Part shown: positions 31,831 through 43,744 of the stretch, piece after piece
Layout of the letters: each line of letters opens with the position of its first letter
Position numbering within the stretch: the first letter of the stretch is position 1
NCBI GenBank assembly: GCA_030295235.1
Contig: AP026129.1
Span: 186,001 to 250,000, forward strand
DNA: 64,000 bases
Direction: 5' to 3'
Source: Fistulifera solaris
Lineage: Eukaryota > Bacillariophyta > Bacillariophyceae > Naviculales > Stauroneidaceae
The notes under the pieces: model-generated
The model's input: only the letters and a program-made list of their open reading frames with translations
What the model was told of the DNA's origin: nothing
Database searches by the model: none
Position numbers and translations under genes: made by a program

Positions 31831-33293
31831 ATGTCGACCGACAAGCTTGCAGCTGATGCAAAAGAAGCCGCAATTCAATCCTTTGTGGAATTCATTCGCT
31901 TTCCAACCGTCTCTTCGACGGGCCCGGAAACAGGATCTTACCGCAATTGCGCCAACTGGCTCAAAGACCGTCTACATTTCTTGGACGAAGTCTTTTTCTT
32001 GGAAGATGCTCCGGATCATTCTCCCGTAGTGGTTGCCCGCTGGAAAGGTCGAGACGAAACTCTGCCCGTGTTGCTCCTCAATTCACATTATGATGTGGTC
32101 CCCGCAGAAGCGAGCGATTGGTCGGTACCTCCCTTTGAAGGCTTGCGGAAAGAGAGAATGGGGTCCCCGGTGATCTACGGAAGAGGTACACAGGTACGAT
32201 CACTTATGCAAAAAAGCTGGGCTCTGGAATCAGTTCCGCCTCACATTATTATTCTCTTTTTTCTCGTAGGACATGAAATGCGTGTGTATTCAATACATCG
32301 AAGCGGTCGCTCATCTAAAAGCCGAAGGATTTCAACCAGCACGTGACGTCTACTTGACATTTGTGCCAGACGAAGGTATATCGCTTTGCCAACGAATTCG
32401 TACGCGTTGTCGATCATTCTTCTCACCTTTTCTTTCAAAATAGAAATCGGAGGCTCTGGCATGGCCGCTTTTCTAGATTCATCTCTCTACAAATCATTAC
32501 CAGGCATTGCTTTGGCCTTAGATGAAGGATTGGCCAGTACGACAGATGTATTTTCTGTATTTTACGGTGAGCGACTACCGTGGTGGGTGGAGGTAACGGC
32601 TCGTGGCCCTACAGGGCATGGAAGTCGTTTTATTGAGAACACGGCGGTCGGTCAGCTACTAGAGTTTGCACAAAAGGCGATGGAATTTCGGTCGGGCCAA
32701 AGGTCGCTGCTCGGTTTAGATGAGCATTCCAACTGCGCACATGCGGCAGCTAAAAGACTCTAGGAGACGTGACATCCCTCAACATTACAACGTTGCAGGC
32801 GGGAGTCAAGGCGGGAAACTCGTATGCTTACAATTGCGTTCCACCGGTGGCTTCTTGCAGTTTAGATATTCGTATTTCGCCGCACATGGATCCTCAATCT
32901 ATGGGCTCGTTACTCGATAAATGGTGCTTGGAATGTGGAACTGTAGAATGGAACTATATTGGCGGCCAAGGCAATCAATCGACGACACATGCTGTTACGT
33001 CGACTGTTTCGAATCCGTGGTATGATGTCTTTGCTAGCAGTTTGCAGAGAACCGGCTACCAGGTGGAAACGTCTGTCTTTCCTGCAGCAACTGACTCGCG
33101 CTTCTTGCGTGCGCTCGGCATCCGCGCGTTGGGCTTCTCTCCTATGCGAAACACTGAAATCAAACTGCACGAGGTCGATGAGTACATACCTGAACATACC
33201 TTTTTGGAAGGTATTGAAGTGTTCATAGGTCTCCTCCGAGACTTGATGTCTCAGGGCAAGGAAATGGAGGAAAAGATCATGGAATCTCCATGA
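31831..33293 (+). CDS. ACY1: Aminoacylase-1 (M20 family N-acyl-L-amino-acid amidohydrolase)
   Basis: It removes the acyl group from N-acetyl amino acids, using two zinc ions, in the cytosol. The M20 signature is complete: LLLNSHYDVVP (His ligand), YGRGTQ joined across an intron to DMKCV (Asp ligand), PDEEIGGSGMAAF across a second intron (catalytic and ligand Glu), GLDEGLA, dimerisation-domain GPTGHGSRF, and the final ligand His in YIPEHTFLEGI. Introns run 32194-32269 (GTACGA...CGTAG) and 32375-32443 (GTATAT...AATAG). A single frame break lies at an AAAA run near 32755; one more A joins AHAAAK to TLGDVTSLNI. ATG 31831 (MSTDKLAADAKE) begins just before the conserved region. Apart from the break it is of normal length (about 430-440 residues). 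Confidence 0.9.
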
Positions 33294-33896
33294 TCGCTAT
33301 CTACGAACGTTGCTCTCGGGGCTACACTAATGAACCACTTGCTCCCCAATAGGTCTTTCGCCTTTCGATCTCATGAAAGGATTTCGCTCGTCCGATCGGT
33401 TTTGCGCGAGTGTCTGGGTAAAGGTAACAACGGCTCAGTGCGCGACGCGCTAATGGCAAAGATGAAACCGGATTTTGTTCTAGAACGTTGACTATTTAAG
33501 TTTGCCCATTCTCGTAGGGAGTTAGTACTGTCATTCTTCGTGCTTATTCTGTTTCTGTTGAGCTTCCTTCTCTCAAGGTCTAAGCTTGGAGGGAGTTTGC
33601 TTCGATTGATTTGTGAGCAAATACTCCGAACTCAGTGCTACCTGGTATGGAGTACTCCGTACTCCGTATTGTGCTTTTCTGTCTGGACACCGTTCGTCGT
33701 CATAAAAAGCGATTGCCGTACGTTTTCCCTATGTTTTGATCTCTCGCTCTTGCGCTCACAAGGCGCCGTTCCTTCGTTTCACGACAATAAAACAAGAAAA
33801 TGACTCCATAAACGCAACAATAGTCGTCAATTGAATCAGGCAATAGAAATCTGGCGATTCAGGGCAGTGGGCAACATTGCGACGCATTGATTTCCG
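33294..33896. other. Intergenic
   Basis: No supported gene. It contains GGAGTACTCCGTACTCCGTA at 33649, the densest example of the ACTCCGTA motif. Confidence 0.45.
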
Positions 33897-35632
33897 ATGA
33901 ACGCCGACTCTGCTCATTCTCCCTCCGCTAAACCTGCCTCACAAACGCCGGCAAAATCACACCGAGGACCTAAACCACGTTCCCGGAGAAATAGGAAACG
34001 TGCTCGTCCAGATGTGAACGAGGAAGCCATGCAAAATCTTCAATTCGAAATCGAGCATCTTTCCGGGAAGCAGTGGCTCTTACATCTCCGTCCTTACCCC
34101 TACACATTCGAAAGCTTTGCGAAGTCACGCTGGGTAGGCCGCACAATATTAGACGTCTACACCGATGAATTCAAAAGTTATCCGCGCTCGTACTACAAGG
34201 AAGCGATACAGCAGGGTCGTATTCAAATCATTCACAAAGATTGCCCCAGTCCAGTGACCGTTACTTGCGACTACGAAATCCAAGGGTCAGATGTGCTCGC
34301 ACACACGGTACATCGACATGAGCCATCAGTTATGATTCACGTCAATCAAAGTCCCTTCATTTCTATAGTTGGCGAGACAGAGGATATCTTAGCAGTCGAT
34401 AAGCCCGCCACTCTACCGGTTCATCCTTGCGGCGGATATCATCAAAATTCGCTCATTCCGTTACTGGAAAGGACGTTGTACAACGAAAAGACGACAACAA
34501 AAACTTATTTACTATTCACCGACTCGATCGGCTTACTAGTGGTTTGGTTATATTGGCAAAGAGAAGTGAAGTGGCTCGATCATGGACCCAAGCAATCTTA
34601 AAGCGCGAGGCTTGTACGAAATTGTATCTGGCTAGGGTCAAGGGAAGGTTTCCTTCGAACTTGAATCTTCCTAAGATCACTACTACCGATCCTCCATTGA
34701 ACGGAGAGTGGATGTCGCATGAATGCGATGGATCCGTCGAATCGCTACGCAAGCGCTATGCGCACGGGTACTGGGTGACATTGCAATCGTCAGATAAAGC
34801 GAAGTGTGCTGCTTTCAGCGACATGTCGCTAGATGAGTTCTGTGCTACATCGAATGATGTAGAAAGCTTGCTAACATCTCTCTCGAGCTCGGATCCACCG
34901 CCGGATATCGCACGCAAGATGCCTTGGCTTCACGTGGCCTGTCCAGTTCGTGTTGTCAACTTCAAGGATGGAGGGTGCGAAAGCGGCACATTCGATCATG
35001 TGGAAGACGACCTGTACCGTCGTAATGTCAAGCCTGCACAAAGTTCATTTGCGGTGATTCGCTACGATGCCGAATCGAATTCGACGATTGTTCTTTGTCG
35101 TCCCAGTACGGGACGAACGCACCAGATCCGATTACATTTACAAGCCACCGGGCATTCGATTGCCAACGACCCGAACTATGGGGGTGAAATATGGTACGGG
35201 AATCCCGAAGGCAAGAAGTCGTGCGACATGGCACAAAAGGAACTCGATGAAGCATGTATAACACTAGAAGACGTACCATTGGACTCAGACGAAGCGATTC
35301 AGAATAGTGACGCAAGCAACACACTCCATCCAACAAAAAGCCTTTCAACCAAAGACGTCCCCGCAACGGATGTGGAAGTAGAAGAGATGGCCCGTGCAGC
35401 ACCTCGCGACGAAATTAACGAATCTTTAGAAGATTTCATGAAGAGGACGTGCGTTTGGTGTGCGCGATGTCGAGGACAGACACATACGAAACGATCTCGC
35501 CTTGAGTTTCTGGTACGTAGTCAAGGAATTTGGCTCCATGCTTTGCAGTATGAGATTCGAATCGAAGGTGTAGCAACAGCATTTCGCACACAAGTCCCCT
35601 CCTGGTGTCTTTCTTCCAAAATTCTTCGATGA
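33897..35632 (+). CDS. RluA-family RNA pseudouridine synthase (Pus9/RPUSD-like), one frame break
   Basis: A basic N-terminus (KPRSRRNRKRARPD) precedes an S4-like region (YKEAIQQGRIQIIHK). The catalytic domain begins with DILAVDKPATLPVHPCGGY and, after a frame change, contains the RluA motif HRLDRLTSGLVILAK with the catalytic aspartate. It ends in GRTHQIRLHLQATGHSIANDPNYGG. A C-terminal extension has the Cys cluster TCVWCARCRG and RLEFLVRSQGIWLHALQYEI. Such enzymes convert uridine to pseudouridine in tRNA or rRNA. The break is in an AAAA run near 34488; one more A reads NEKDDNKNLFTIHRLD. Overall order and the Cys-containing tail resemble eukaryotic Pus9/Rib2-type and RPUSD2 proteins. ATG 33897 is the first in frame. 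Confidence 0.88.
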
Positions 35633-35882
35633 ATATGGTGCGGGTCTGTCACAAAGAGGTTGTGCTAGACGTTTCAGAGGAGACGACTTAATAGTGGTAA
35701 AGATATACGCTAATTATGATTATATATATACATTTTTCTATTAATAACGGGGTCGAGCACCAATTCAAGATAATGCGAGGTCACTTGAACCGCGGAACCC
35801 TGCGAGGAGTCAAAGTACGAAAGTGTAGTATGATAGAATGCACGATGCTTGTGATGAACAAGCCATGTCAAAAGAACAGTCT

Positions 35883-36230
35883 CTACAGTTCCAGATCAAA
35901 GATACCGCCGTAGTCTTCTTCATATGTGTGAGCGTGAGGAACTCTTCTTTGAGTGGCTAATGTTTGAAAGGCTCTCCTTGAATCCTTCGTAAGCAAAGGC
36001 TCCTTCCAAGACCCATCATAAGATCCTTGGCTCTTGTACAAAGGCTTATAATGTATCGGGAATCTCCGCGACGAATAGATACGATGGTACATTTCTAGAT
36101 CGCGGATCTCTGCCATGGCTTCTCCTTGCAACATTTGCTGCTGACGAGCAAAGTCGTCACTCGAGATTCGACTTGTTTTCCCAGGGATGCGAACTGTTGG
36201 AGATCGGGGTGAGGCGTAACTGGAAGTCAT
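35883..36230 (-). CDS. Small uncharacterised protein
   Basis: A 115-residue protein that I do not recognise. It begins MTSSYASPRSPTVRIPGK, has a central helix-like DDFARQQQMLQGEAMAEIRDLEMYHRIY, then basic/aromatic RRFPIHYKPLYKSQGSYDG and an acidic end YEEDYGGIFDLEL. Even composition and a clean ATG after an AT-rich leader favour a real gene over a chance frame. There is no signal peptide or membrane segment. It is convergent with the pseudouridine synthase gene. Confidence 0.5.
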   Translation of the reverse strand: MTSSYASPRSPTVRIPGKTSRISSDDFARQQQMLQGEAMAEIRDLEMYHRIYSSRRFPIHYKPLYKSQGSYDGSWKEPLLTKDSRRAFQTLATQRRVPHAHTYEEDYGGIFDLEL

Positions 36231-37217
36231 TGTGCGATTGAATGATTACTAATCTGAGTTGCTTTGCAGCGTTGATGGTGATGTGAAGATTGTGAAACAT
36301 AAACGTCGTTGTTGAAACATAAACTATGGCAATTGTTATCTTGTTTATTTAAATTTTGGAATGGCCGAGAGCCGAGACCCGCAATCTGCGATCTTGAAAG
36401 AACATATCGAGCCGAAAGGCGTTCCGTTTTGACTGGAACTCACTGTTCTCTCTTCTAAATTGTACAATCCGTGATGGCTATGACGTATGCTAGATGCGTG
36501 ATTCGCACGAATCTTTGTCGGTCGGAGTGACCGTTCGAGGTTGGAAGGAATTGATATGGTTATTAAAGTACCAGAGAAGATTCTTTAGGAATCGATGGTA
36601 CTGGAACGCCACGTGGCGAGCATAATCTGTCACTATAGCAAGAACCGTGAAAAACACCTCGCTAAAGTGAGTCATGGACTCAACTCATGATTCATGATTC
36701 ATGAATGACCTAGATTCGTCGTCACCCACATTTTTTGTATCTTCATTAGTCTACAACGCAACGGAGCTGTGAGCGAGGGATTATCAATCTCACACTCCGA
36801 ACTAGTCACGAAATGCTCAAGGAAAAGACCATAACAAGAAATCGGTTTTCAGACCCGTCGACAACTGAGCGGTTTGTAGGAAAAAAATTATTAGGATGGC
36901 TTAAAAAATGTCTACACTTTTTGCAAAATCACTTCTTGAAAGTAGTACCGATACAATTCATACTATTTGAGTAGACTCGAACTACCTATCCGGTGACCGA
37001 GCAAGCGATTCATCATTTCTATTTGCGCCTCTCCAAGTCGTTGAGTCGACGAATCTTCCCCATTCTACCTAGTTCGTCTCGTAGACTTGCCAATGCGTGC
37101 GTCGACCAAATGAGAAGCAACATTGTGCGGTAAATAGCAGGCGTTCTTAAAGTCACTTCGAGTCGGATCTTTGCGAATTGTCAATTATGAGTATGTGGTC
37201 GGTTGCTAAAAGGCGCT
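36231..37217. other. Intergenic
   Basis: About 990 bp without a supported gene. It holds a cluster of GAGTCAT/ATGATTCATGATTCATGAAT repeats at 36668-36710, related to the bZIP-like palindromes elsewhere. Confidence 0.45.
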
Positions 37218-38721
37218 TCAGACAAACAACGAACCAAACTTTTCTGCACCTTGCTGAACTATTAGAGCAGCCGCTACACTCAGTATAGCAGCAACGGAAA
37301 CTTTCCCTCCCGGAACAAGAGGCGGAGTAGCCAAGGGAGTGTTGCGCTGATAGCGTTCTTGCCAAATCAACAACGGCGGCAAAACAAGAAACAATGTACT
37401 GACGCCAAATGCTCCGCCGTAGTCAAGTGCTTGGAAGAAAATGTCTGGATTGAACAACGACAGAATTGTCGGAGGGATGTAAATCAATGCGAATAGAGCC
37501 AACTTGTTCAATGGTTTCAACTGATCCACCCGCCACTGAAACACATCCGTCCACGCATCGAGAAGACCGTACGTGAATCCAATGATACTGGTTAACAACG
37601 CGAGAGTTGAAAATGTTGTGACGAGCGGTCCCAAAACTCCCGTGTTTGGATCTTGCTGCAGCAGTGCTAGCGGATCGACATCAGTGACACCAAGCGGAAC
37701 ATTGGCCAACACAACCGCGTTCCACGCAATAAACATGACGAGCGGGATGATAGTACCCGTCGTCAATGTCATAGTAATCTTTCTACGGTCACCTTCCAGC
37801 TGTTGCACTACCGTAGGAACGATGTTTTGGTATACCAAAGCCAGCAGAAGAATGGGAAAACAGGAAAGAACAGCCGATGGGTTCGCTTGCGTGACGAGAA
37901 GACTCCAGTCGGCACTATTCGCTCCCACAGCAACAATGGCTGCAAAAGCGGCCGCCACGCCAAGCACCATCAAACTGTTGGTCTGTTCAATGATACTGGA
38001 AGAAGCCAAGAACAAGCTACTAAACGTGAGTGCTCCGAATACGACTGACCCGCTCACGTCCTCCGGCAGCAACGGATCGACGTTAACACCGCCCTGGGCA
38101 ATGTAGGCTACCATCATGGCATAATGCAAGAAGAAATAAGCAGCACTACCGATAGTTTTCCATGGATTTCCCAAGCTGTCGAACAATTCCAGTAGTCCCA
38201 AGCCTGGCTTTCCGGTCGTGACCCACCGATTCAAGGTTACTTCTGCAATGAACAATCCACTCGCAGTCATGATGACCCACGCAACTAACAAAGCCGTCGT
38301 CGAAGGAAGGAATCCTGCCGAAATGGTTGCTGCTGGTAGAGCTAAAACGCCCGCTCCTACGGTAGTACCGGCGACAAGTGCGGCAGAACCCCAGACACTC
38401 CCCCTCTTTCCGTATCATTTGCTTGGCTTGAGGAGAGTATTCGAGAGCGCTCAGCAATCGTTCGGGAGACGATTCAGCATCTAAAAACAAAAATCGACTG
38501 GAATCGATGTTTGAATCAGTCCATGAATCAGATTGAAATACTGTAGAAGTATCGGTAGATTGTTCTTTCTGGCACGTGACTTCTTCGGTCGCTGATGCTC
38601 GTCTTTGAAACAAATTTCTCTGACGACAGCAACGAGCTGCCGGTCTCGGAACAACCAAGCTGTCTACCTTTATTATTAATATAGCTGTCGCTGTTAGCAA
38701 TAGAAAGTGAATGGTTCGCAT
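37218..38721 (-). CDS. Aromatic amino acid permease-like transporter (TyrP/HAAAP type), organelle-targeted, one frame break
   Basis: An integral membrane carrier with about 11 hydrophobic helices. The first helix carries the substrate-site signature ALVAGTTVGAGVLALPAAT of the hydroxy/aromatic amino acid permeases (TyrP, Mtr). Later parts such as SLLVTQANPSAVLSCFPILLLALVYQNIVP and IGFTYGLLDAWTDVF fit the plant and algal tyrosine-transporter branch. The N-terminal 90 residues form a signal-like stretch (MRTIHFLLLTATAILIIKVDSLV) and a Ser/Thr-rich region, suggesting plastid import in a diatom. The extension and core are in different frames; the change is at a G5 run (CCCCC at 38401-38405 on the plus strand), and one G fewer reads RKEGSVWGSAALVAG. 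ATG 38721 begins the signal segment. Confidence 0.82.
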
Positions 38722-39142
38722 GCTTGTCTTTCTTCCTTCCTTTCGTAAGTAACACATAAAATTTCAACTGCATTGCAACTGCAACGATGAAGTGTTTTTT
38801 TCTTTGTTATTTCGCCCGCATAGCGCACAGACGAAGCATCGTTGACGTCAGAAACAGTTCTTTTTACCAGGTACGGTACGGTACTTGTACTCCGTAAGTT
38901 TTTAAAGCATGCAAAATACTTATGTTGAGGGGAGAGCTACACGACTACATGACCCATGACTGGATTTAACCATGAGTACAACATGATCTCTCATCTCATT
39001 ATTTTCGACCAATGACATCAACAAAAACGACGACTAAAACATAAAACGAAAAGGCTAGAGTCTAAATCAATTGCGCAAATGAAGATCTACATGTCTTTTG
39101 CTTTATAAACATGCTGAATAAGTAAAAGATAATAGCTCGAAT
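38722..39142. promoter_or_regulatory. Divergent promoter region
   Basis: A 421-bp head-to-head gap with CCAGGTACGGTACGGTACTTGTACTCCGTA at 38868-38897, which combines both dispersed motifs, and a CATGACCCATGACTGG/CCATGAG cluster at 38948-38975. Confidence 0.4.
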
Positions 39143-40282
39143 ATGGATGAAGAAGAGAAAAAGACCGACGAAAGCTTCGAATGGACATCTACGAAAGATT
39201 TAAAGCGTTTTGCAACAAATCGACCCACCCCGATCTTGACCCCGATCATCAATCCCCCTGAACCTCAACATGTTTCACCCTTGAAAGCAACGAAACGCTC
39301 GAAAATTGCCGTGGCTTTGATTTCTTTCGTTCTGCTGTGGTTAGGTATGGAATGGGAGTTTGTTGGTCCGCGAAATTTTCGAGCAACACCAAAGGGTCAC
39401 TCAAAAGACACCACCGTCATCACTCCTTGTAAAAACAATAAGAGAGACTATATTAGGAACAATACACGATCTATGATCGGCTCTTGGCAAGCCAACACGT
39501 GGATACCACCCGACGGCTGGGTATACGTCAGTCTTACCAAGATGCAGCAGCTATACATCAACAAAACCATTGTGTGGCTCGGTGACAGTCTCAGTCGCCG
39601 CGCTGCCTTGACATGGCACTCGTTGCTGACGACTTCCGATCCGCAAGATGCGTCCCTCTTTTCGTTGTCCAGTTCCACTATCATTGATGTGACCAAAGAG
39701 GAGGATGAGTACGAGTGTCCTTGGTATACAAAAGCGAAACATCGACCAAAGATTTGTCGGCTCAACTCCACGTATCCATTTCTGCATCGTGCGGGAGAAT
39801 TGCTGGACACAGGTCCTGCAATTCTTTCACGATGAAAACAAGAAACCCGTCACCATGTCGCATGATCCGGATTTAATAGTGGTGGCAGTCGGCACATGGG
39901 ATATCGATGTCAAAATGACATGTCGACTCGACGATCATTATCCTTTGCCCATGATCGTCGAGAAAGCGGTTATTGCCTTAAATCGCGTTGCTTCGAGTCA
40001 ATTACGAGTGGTGGTGCGGACGGCGGCCTATTCCGACTGGGGCGAAGAAAGGGCGATAGAGATCGATGCGATGAATGAAGTTCTCATGGATAGGATTGAC
40101 CAAATGATGAATCCTTTTTGACGTATATACACTGGGGCGGTGCCATGAAACCGCGGGCCTTGTATCCCAATCGTATTACTGGAGATAATCGAGCCCATTT
40201 TGGAGTGGAGGGACGTCTTGTCTTACTTCACATGCTGACGAATCACTTACTGGACGTCGGTTTCTTTGACTCCGAGGGCTGA
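39143..40282 (+). CDS. SGNH/PC-esterase-like type II membrane protein (two frame breaks)
   Basis: An acidic cytosolic N-terminus is followed by a single membrane anchor (KIAVALISFVLLWLGMEW, about residue 53) and a lumenal domain. That domain shows block I of SGNH hydrolases as VWLGDSLSRRAALTW, a central LIVVAVGTWDI, and a C-terminal catalytic-His block HWGGAMKPRALYP with RITGDNRAHFGVEGRL. This resembles plant TBL and animal/fungal CAS1-type O-acetyltransferases and esterases that modify glycans in the Golgi. The frame changes between about 39790 and 39815, and again at T5 40115-40119, where one more T reads NPFLTYIHWGGAM. The stop is at 40280-40282. Substrate unknown. Confidence 0.65.
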
Positions 40283-40778
40283 TTTATTCGCGCACACTAA
40301 GTTTCCTGTTTCCGGACCATGTTCATTATGATAAGGCTTTCTTTTGGGAAAGAAATGATAAGGGGTAATCGCACATCGCCTTAAACGCTCGCGTCGTTTT
40401 GGGAGACGTGTTCTTCGCACAAGATGAATTGGAGCTACTGTAGCTCAAACTCAAATTACCATGATTGACAGCTTCTCAAAGGTTTCATCGTAACCGATAT
40501 ACCAAAATGAGAGATAGGAGATGTGATAGCTCATACTTGTATAGCTACCGATAACGATGAAAAACGCGTAGACTAAGAGTGTATGGAGTATTATTCATTA
40601 TCTTGTCCGGATACATTATTTGTGTTAACGTATTCACGCGTAATTTATTAACGGCCGAGACTAAGAAACGATCCTGCTCAATGCATAAAGGAAATCAAAC
40701 GAATCTTTTAAGCAAAAATGCTTTCGAAGAAAGAAACAATGCCAGTCTTTCGTTCAGCATGACTTTGCATTCCTCTCT
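40283..40778. other. Convergent 3' region
   Basis: 496 bp between tail-to-tail genes. No gene is seen. Confidence 0.4.
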
Positions 40779-41183
40779 TTAAGCGCTATTCGACGGCCGG
40801 CACCTCCAGCGAATTCCCCGATTCTCCAGATCTTCTTCAACGTCTCGATCTAGTTGTCCTGTAACAGTGATAGCATAAACTCCAGGTAAATAATTATCGA
40901 CTCGAATCCATTTGGCCGCCCAACTTTCACCCGGATCCATAACAGCGGCGGTTCCCTCAAAAAAGGCGGTTGTGCAACTATTCACCCGCTCCATATTGTC
41001 AGTCATCTCCAAGAATGGGCAGTTTTCACAGCCTTCGTCATAAAACTGTCCTTGTGTTTTCAGTAGCCCACATCGTTTGCAAGCGCGGATGGTTTTGAGG
41101 TTCAAAGGGACACTAGCGCTAGCAAGATCGGCGACTTGTTGAGGGACTTCGTCGTCGTATCGCTCGTCTTCTTCGTCGCTCAT
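40779..41183 (-). CDS. SPT4: Transcription elongation factor SPT4
   Basis: A 134-residue protein of normal Spt4 size. After a short acidic N-terminus (SDEEDERYDDEVP) comes the zinc-binding region RACKRCGLLKTQGQFYDEG followed by CENCPF (Cys-x2-Cys twice). Then come the conserved CTTAFFEGTAAVMDPGESWAAKW and PGVYAITVTGQL segments. Spt4 pairs with Spt5 (DSIF) on RNA polymerase II to promote elongation in the nucleus. The frame is intact. ATG 41183 is the only sensible start. Confidence 0.95.
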   Translation of the reverse strand: MSDEEDERYDDEVPQQVADLASASVPLNLKTIRACKRCGLLKTQGQFYDEGCENCPFLEMTDNMERVNSCTTAFFEGTAAVMDPGESWAAKWIRVDNYLPGVYAITVTGQLDRDVEEDLENRGIRWRCRPSNSA

Positions 41184-41837
41184 TTTATAATTGAATACAA
41201 CAGAGATCGTTAATGTAAGAAGGGAAGAAGGTCTGCGAAATAAAATCGAGACTTCACTGTTTCAAGGTGGATGCGTTTATTGCTTTACCTGGTATCATTC
41301 GCCCCTCGTTTTGCGGTCGAACAAAGGACGCTTTCGTCGTCCGTCTCGTACCGGTACTCGTTTAGATAGTTTGAGAACTATTGCGATAAAAACAGAAACG
41401 ACTTATTCTTAAAAGTTAACAGGTCAGTAATGCTACGTCATTTTGTCAACAAACAACTCAAATGCTTTACTTATGAAAACTTAGTTTAGCTGGCCAGATT
41501 GGTCGAGGAGTCAGAGACAATTCCCACCAACTCTCCCACGTTCTGAAGATCCATCGAGTTGACCTTATGCAAGAGAAAGAATCAGATTTTTGTTTGAGCT
41601 TTAAACCGATCGTCATACCTCCCTCCGCGAAAATTTTAAAAGTAAGATATGGCAAGAACTACGTACAATTATATTTCGTCCTTTCATTCTTTTTGTCGAT
41701 TGAATTTTCTCCCAAATGAATGAAGGCGGTCGTATTTCTTTCTTCAGTATAGGCCAAAAAGTAATCTTATCTGCCACTTTGCTCTTACTACGTAATTCAC
41801 AATTTTTATAGTTCGACGTCATTCATCACTGGAGAGT
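41184..41837. other. Intergenic
   Basis: No supported gene. It contains CCTGGTATC and TACCGGTACTCG at 41289 and 41350. Confidence 0.4.
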
Positions 41838-43190
41838 CTACTTCTTTTGCAATTTAGGGCAGAGGCTCTTGTGAGACACACCTAAGCCCGAATAGCCCTT
41901 CCAATCTTTCCGTTGGCAATCTCGTGAGCAATACCAAACGACTTTGCAGTCTGAGCAACACAGAGTTGCCAATTTATAGCAAAACCTGCACGAATGCTCT
42001 TTCTTAGTCTCGTCGTCAAGCACCTTCGACGTTTGCAGTATCTTCCAGAAATGGACACCGATCACATCGTCATAAGGAAACGAGACAAATTTTTCTCTTG
42101 AAGATACGTCGCGGGAATAAGCCATTGCTTTATTGAAGGCCACTATCTTAGACGGATTGTGTTCCTTCATGCCGGGGGCTAGACAAAATTCGGCCGTCGC
42201 AGTGCCCGGCATGAGTTCAACGTTGGTCGTAAGCTCCAAGTACTGGTTTGTCTTTTTCATGTGCACCATGATGTTTCCTTTTTGAAGCAAATGGAACAAT
42301 GTTTCACCGTCATCATTAGGTTTTTTACCACCTAACTGCCGCTGTTCACGAAGCCACTCAATAATCCCTGGCGTACGTTCCCAAACCGGTTTGCAATCCA
42401 AGACGATGCTCGTTGCTTCCTCCAGTCCGCCCGAGGATGTATGCGTCGGCCGTTTCGGTAAAGACAGATCCCCAAGGATCAAGAGAGGCACATAGTTGTT
42501 GCGTTGAAGGGCACGTGCCAGCGTCTTTTGTAGGTCCGATTCGGAGCATGCACCGAGCTTGAATTTCATAAAGTCAATAAGAACGAAGCCATAATGAACA
42601 AATGCCTCTGTACTGTTTCTTCCGTTCGCGTGTTTCTCTGCTATCTGCTCCGCTTGTTGGTATTCGCCAACTTGGATCAATGTTTCGAAGAGAAGTTGCC
42701 GCACGCCTTGATTGTCGTTGGGATTGACTTTGAGCAAGAACTGGAATCTTTCGACGGCTTCTCGGTGTTTACCCAACTCCTTTTGAATTACCCCGAGACC
42801 GTGATAAGCTCGAAGCAACGGACGGTGCTCTATATGTCCCCACTCGATGCTTTCCTGATATTCAAGGTTGGGCCAGAGCAAGCGAGCCGAAGATAACGCC
42901 ATCTGATAGGTCGTCTCTGCCTTGACAAGTTCCGGCGGATCGCATACAACATAATAGAGATTCGCCCAGGCATTCAGGGCATCGACCGAAAAGGGAAATA
43001 TACGCAGAGCTTTACTTAAAAGTGCGAACTTCTGTTGCACAGATTCAGCCTCCCAAGAGTCATATACGAAATTCTGTGCCTCTTCATCAGCGTGATATCT
43101 CGCGATAGGGGATAGGAAATCGGGTGGTGATGAACTGTATTTTCGAAGCTCTGAAGCCGGCGGTAGTGTTGGAAGCGGAGGAATGCTCAT
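41838..43190 (-). CDS. TPR protein with C-terminal MYND zinc finger
   Basis: An intact protein of about 450 residues. The middle has TPR-like helical repeats (FALLSKALRIFPFSVDALNAWANLYY; LRAYHGLGVIQKELGKHREAV; FQFLLKVNPNDNQGV). The last 50 residues are a MYND-type zinc finger: CRFCYKLATLCCSDCKVVWYC, SRDCQRKDWKGY and a final SHKSLCPKL. MYND domains bind proline-rich peptides; the combination with TPRs suggests an adaptor or a SET-lacking SMYD-like protein. The frame extends to 43316 without an ATG, so ATG 43190 (MSIPPLPTLPP) is taken as the start. Confidence 0.8.
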   Translation of the reverse strand: MSIPPLPTLPPASELRKYSSSPPDFLSPIARYHADEEAQNFVYDSWEAESVQQKFALLSKALRIFPFSVDALNAWANLYYVVCDPPELVKAETTYQMALSSARLLWPNLEYQESIEWGHIEHRPLLRAYHGLGVIQKELGKHREAVERFQFLLKVNPNDNQGVRQLLFETLIQVGEYQQAEQIAEKHANGRNSTEAFVHYGFVLIDFMKFKLGACSESDLQKTLARALQRNNYVPLLILGDLSLPKRPTHTSSGGLEEATSIVLDCKPVWERTPGIIEWLREQRQLGGKKPNDDGETLFHLLQKGNIMVHMKKTNQYLELTTNVELMPGTATAEFCLAPGMKEHNPSKIVAFNKAMAYSRDVSSREKFVSFPYDDVIGVHFWKILQTSKVLDDETKKEHSCRFCYKLATLCCSDCKVVWYCSRDCQRKDWKGYSGLGVSHKSLCPKLQKK

Positions 43191-43489
43191 CTTTTCTTGA
43201 CCAGGTGGAAAGAGAAGTAAAGAGTTGCAAACTGTTATTGATTTTGTTGATGTGTACGGGGCTTCACTAAATAATAATGATAAAACACTCACGTCACGAT
43301 GTTCAGTTGATCTCAATTATTTTATAACGAAGCCATCCGTGTGCCGTGTGATGTGTGATTCGATTAGGATTCCTGGTAAGTCTCCTGGTAGATAAAAACC
43401 GTGAACACAACATGATGAAAGATGACTGATGACGTCTTCCTTTGCGCCTTCACGCGCAAAAACGCACAAAGAATTCACGACCATCCTCG

Positions 43490-43516
43490 CATGACTGACC
43501 CCTCATCCCAGTCATG
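43490..43516. repeat. Inverted repeat CATGACTG-N11-CAGTCATG
   Basis: Perfect 8-bp arms at 43490-43497 and 43509-43516; same arm family as the elements at 18092, 56114 and 56274. Confidence 0.5.
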
Positions 43517-43712
43517 GAGATAGGTCGCCTACAAACTTATTGGTTAATAGCAAATTGGCTTGGACAACAAACCCCAACAAGTTTCAACCATAATGAATCA
43601 AGAAGCATGTTGTGATTGAAGCTGATAGTAGTTTAATTAAAGCGAAGATGCTTTTGATATAATACGATTGTAGAGAAAAAGGATAGGTTGGAGTTTGGCC
43701 CGATAGCATGGT

Positions 43713-43744
43713 TGACTCATGACTCATCATTGAATGCAGTCGTG
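43713..43744. repeat. Degenerate CAGTCGTG element with two TGACTCA boxes
   Basis: It carries TGACTCATGACTCAT at 43713-43727 followed by GCAGTCGTG at 43736-43744, the reverse orientation of the 56114 element. Confidence 0.45.
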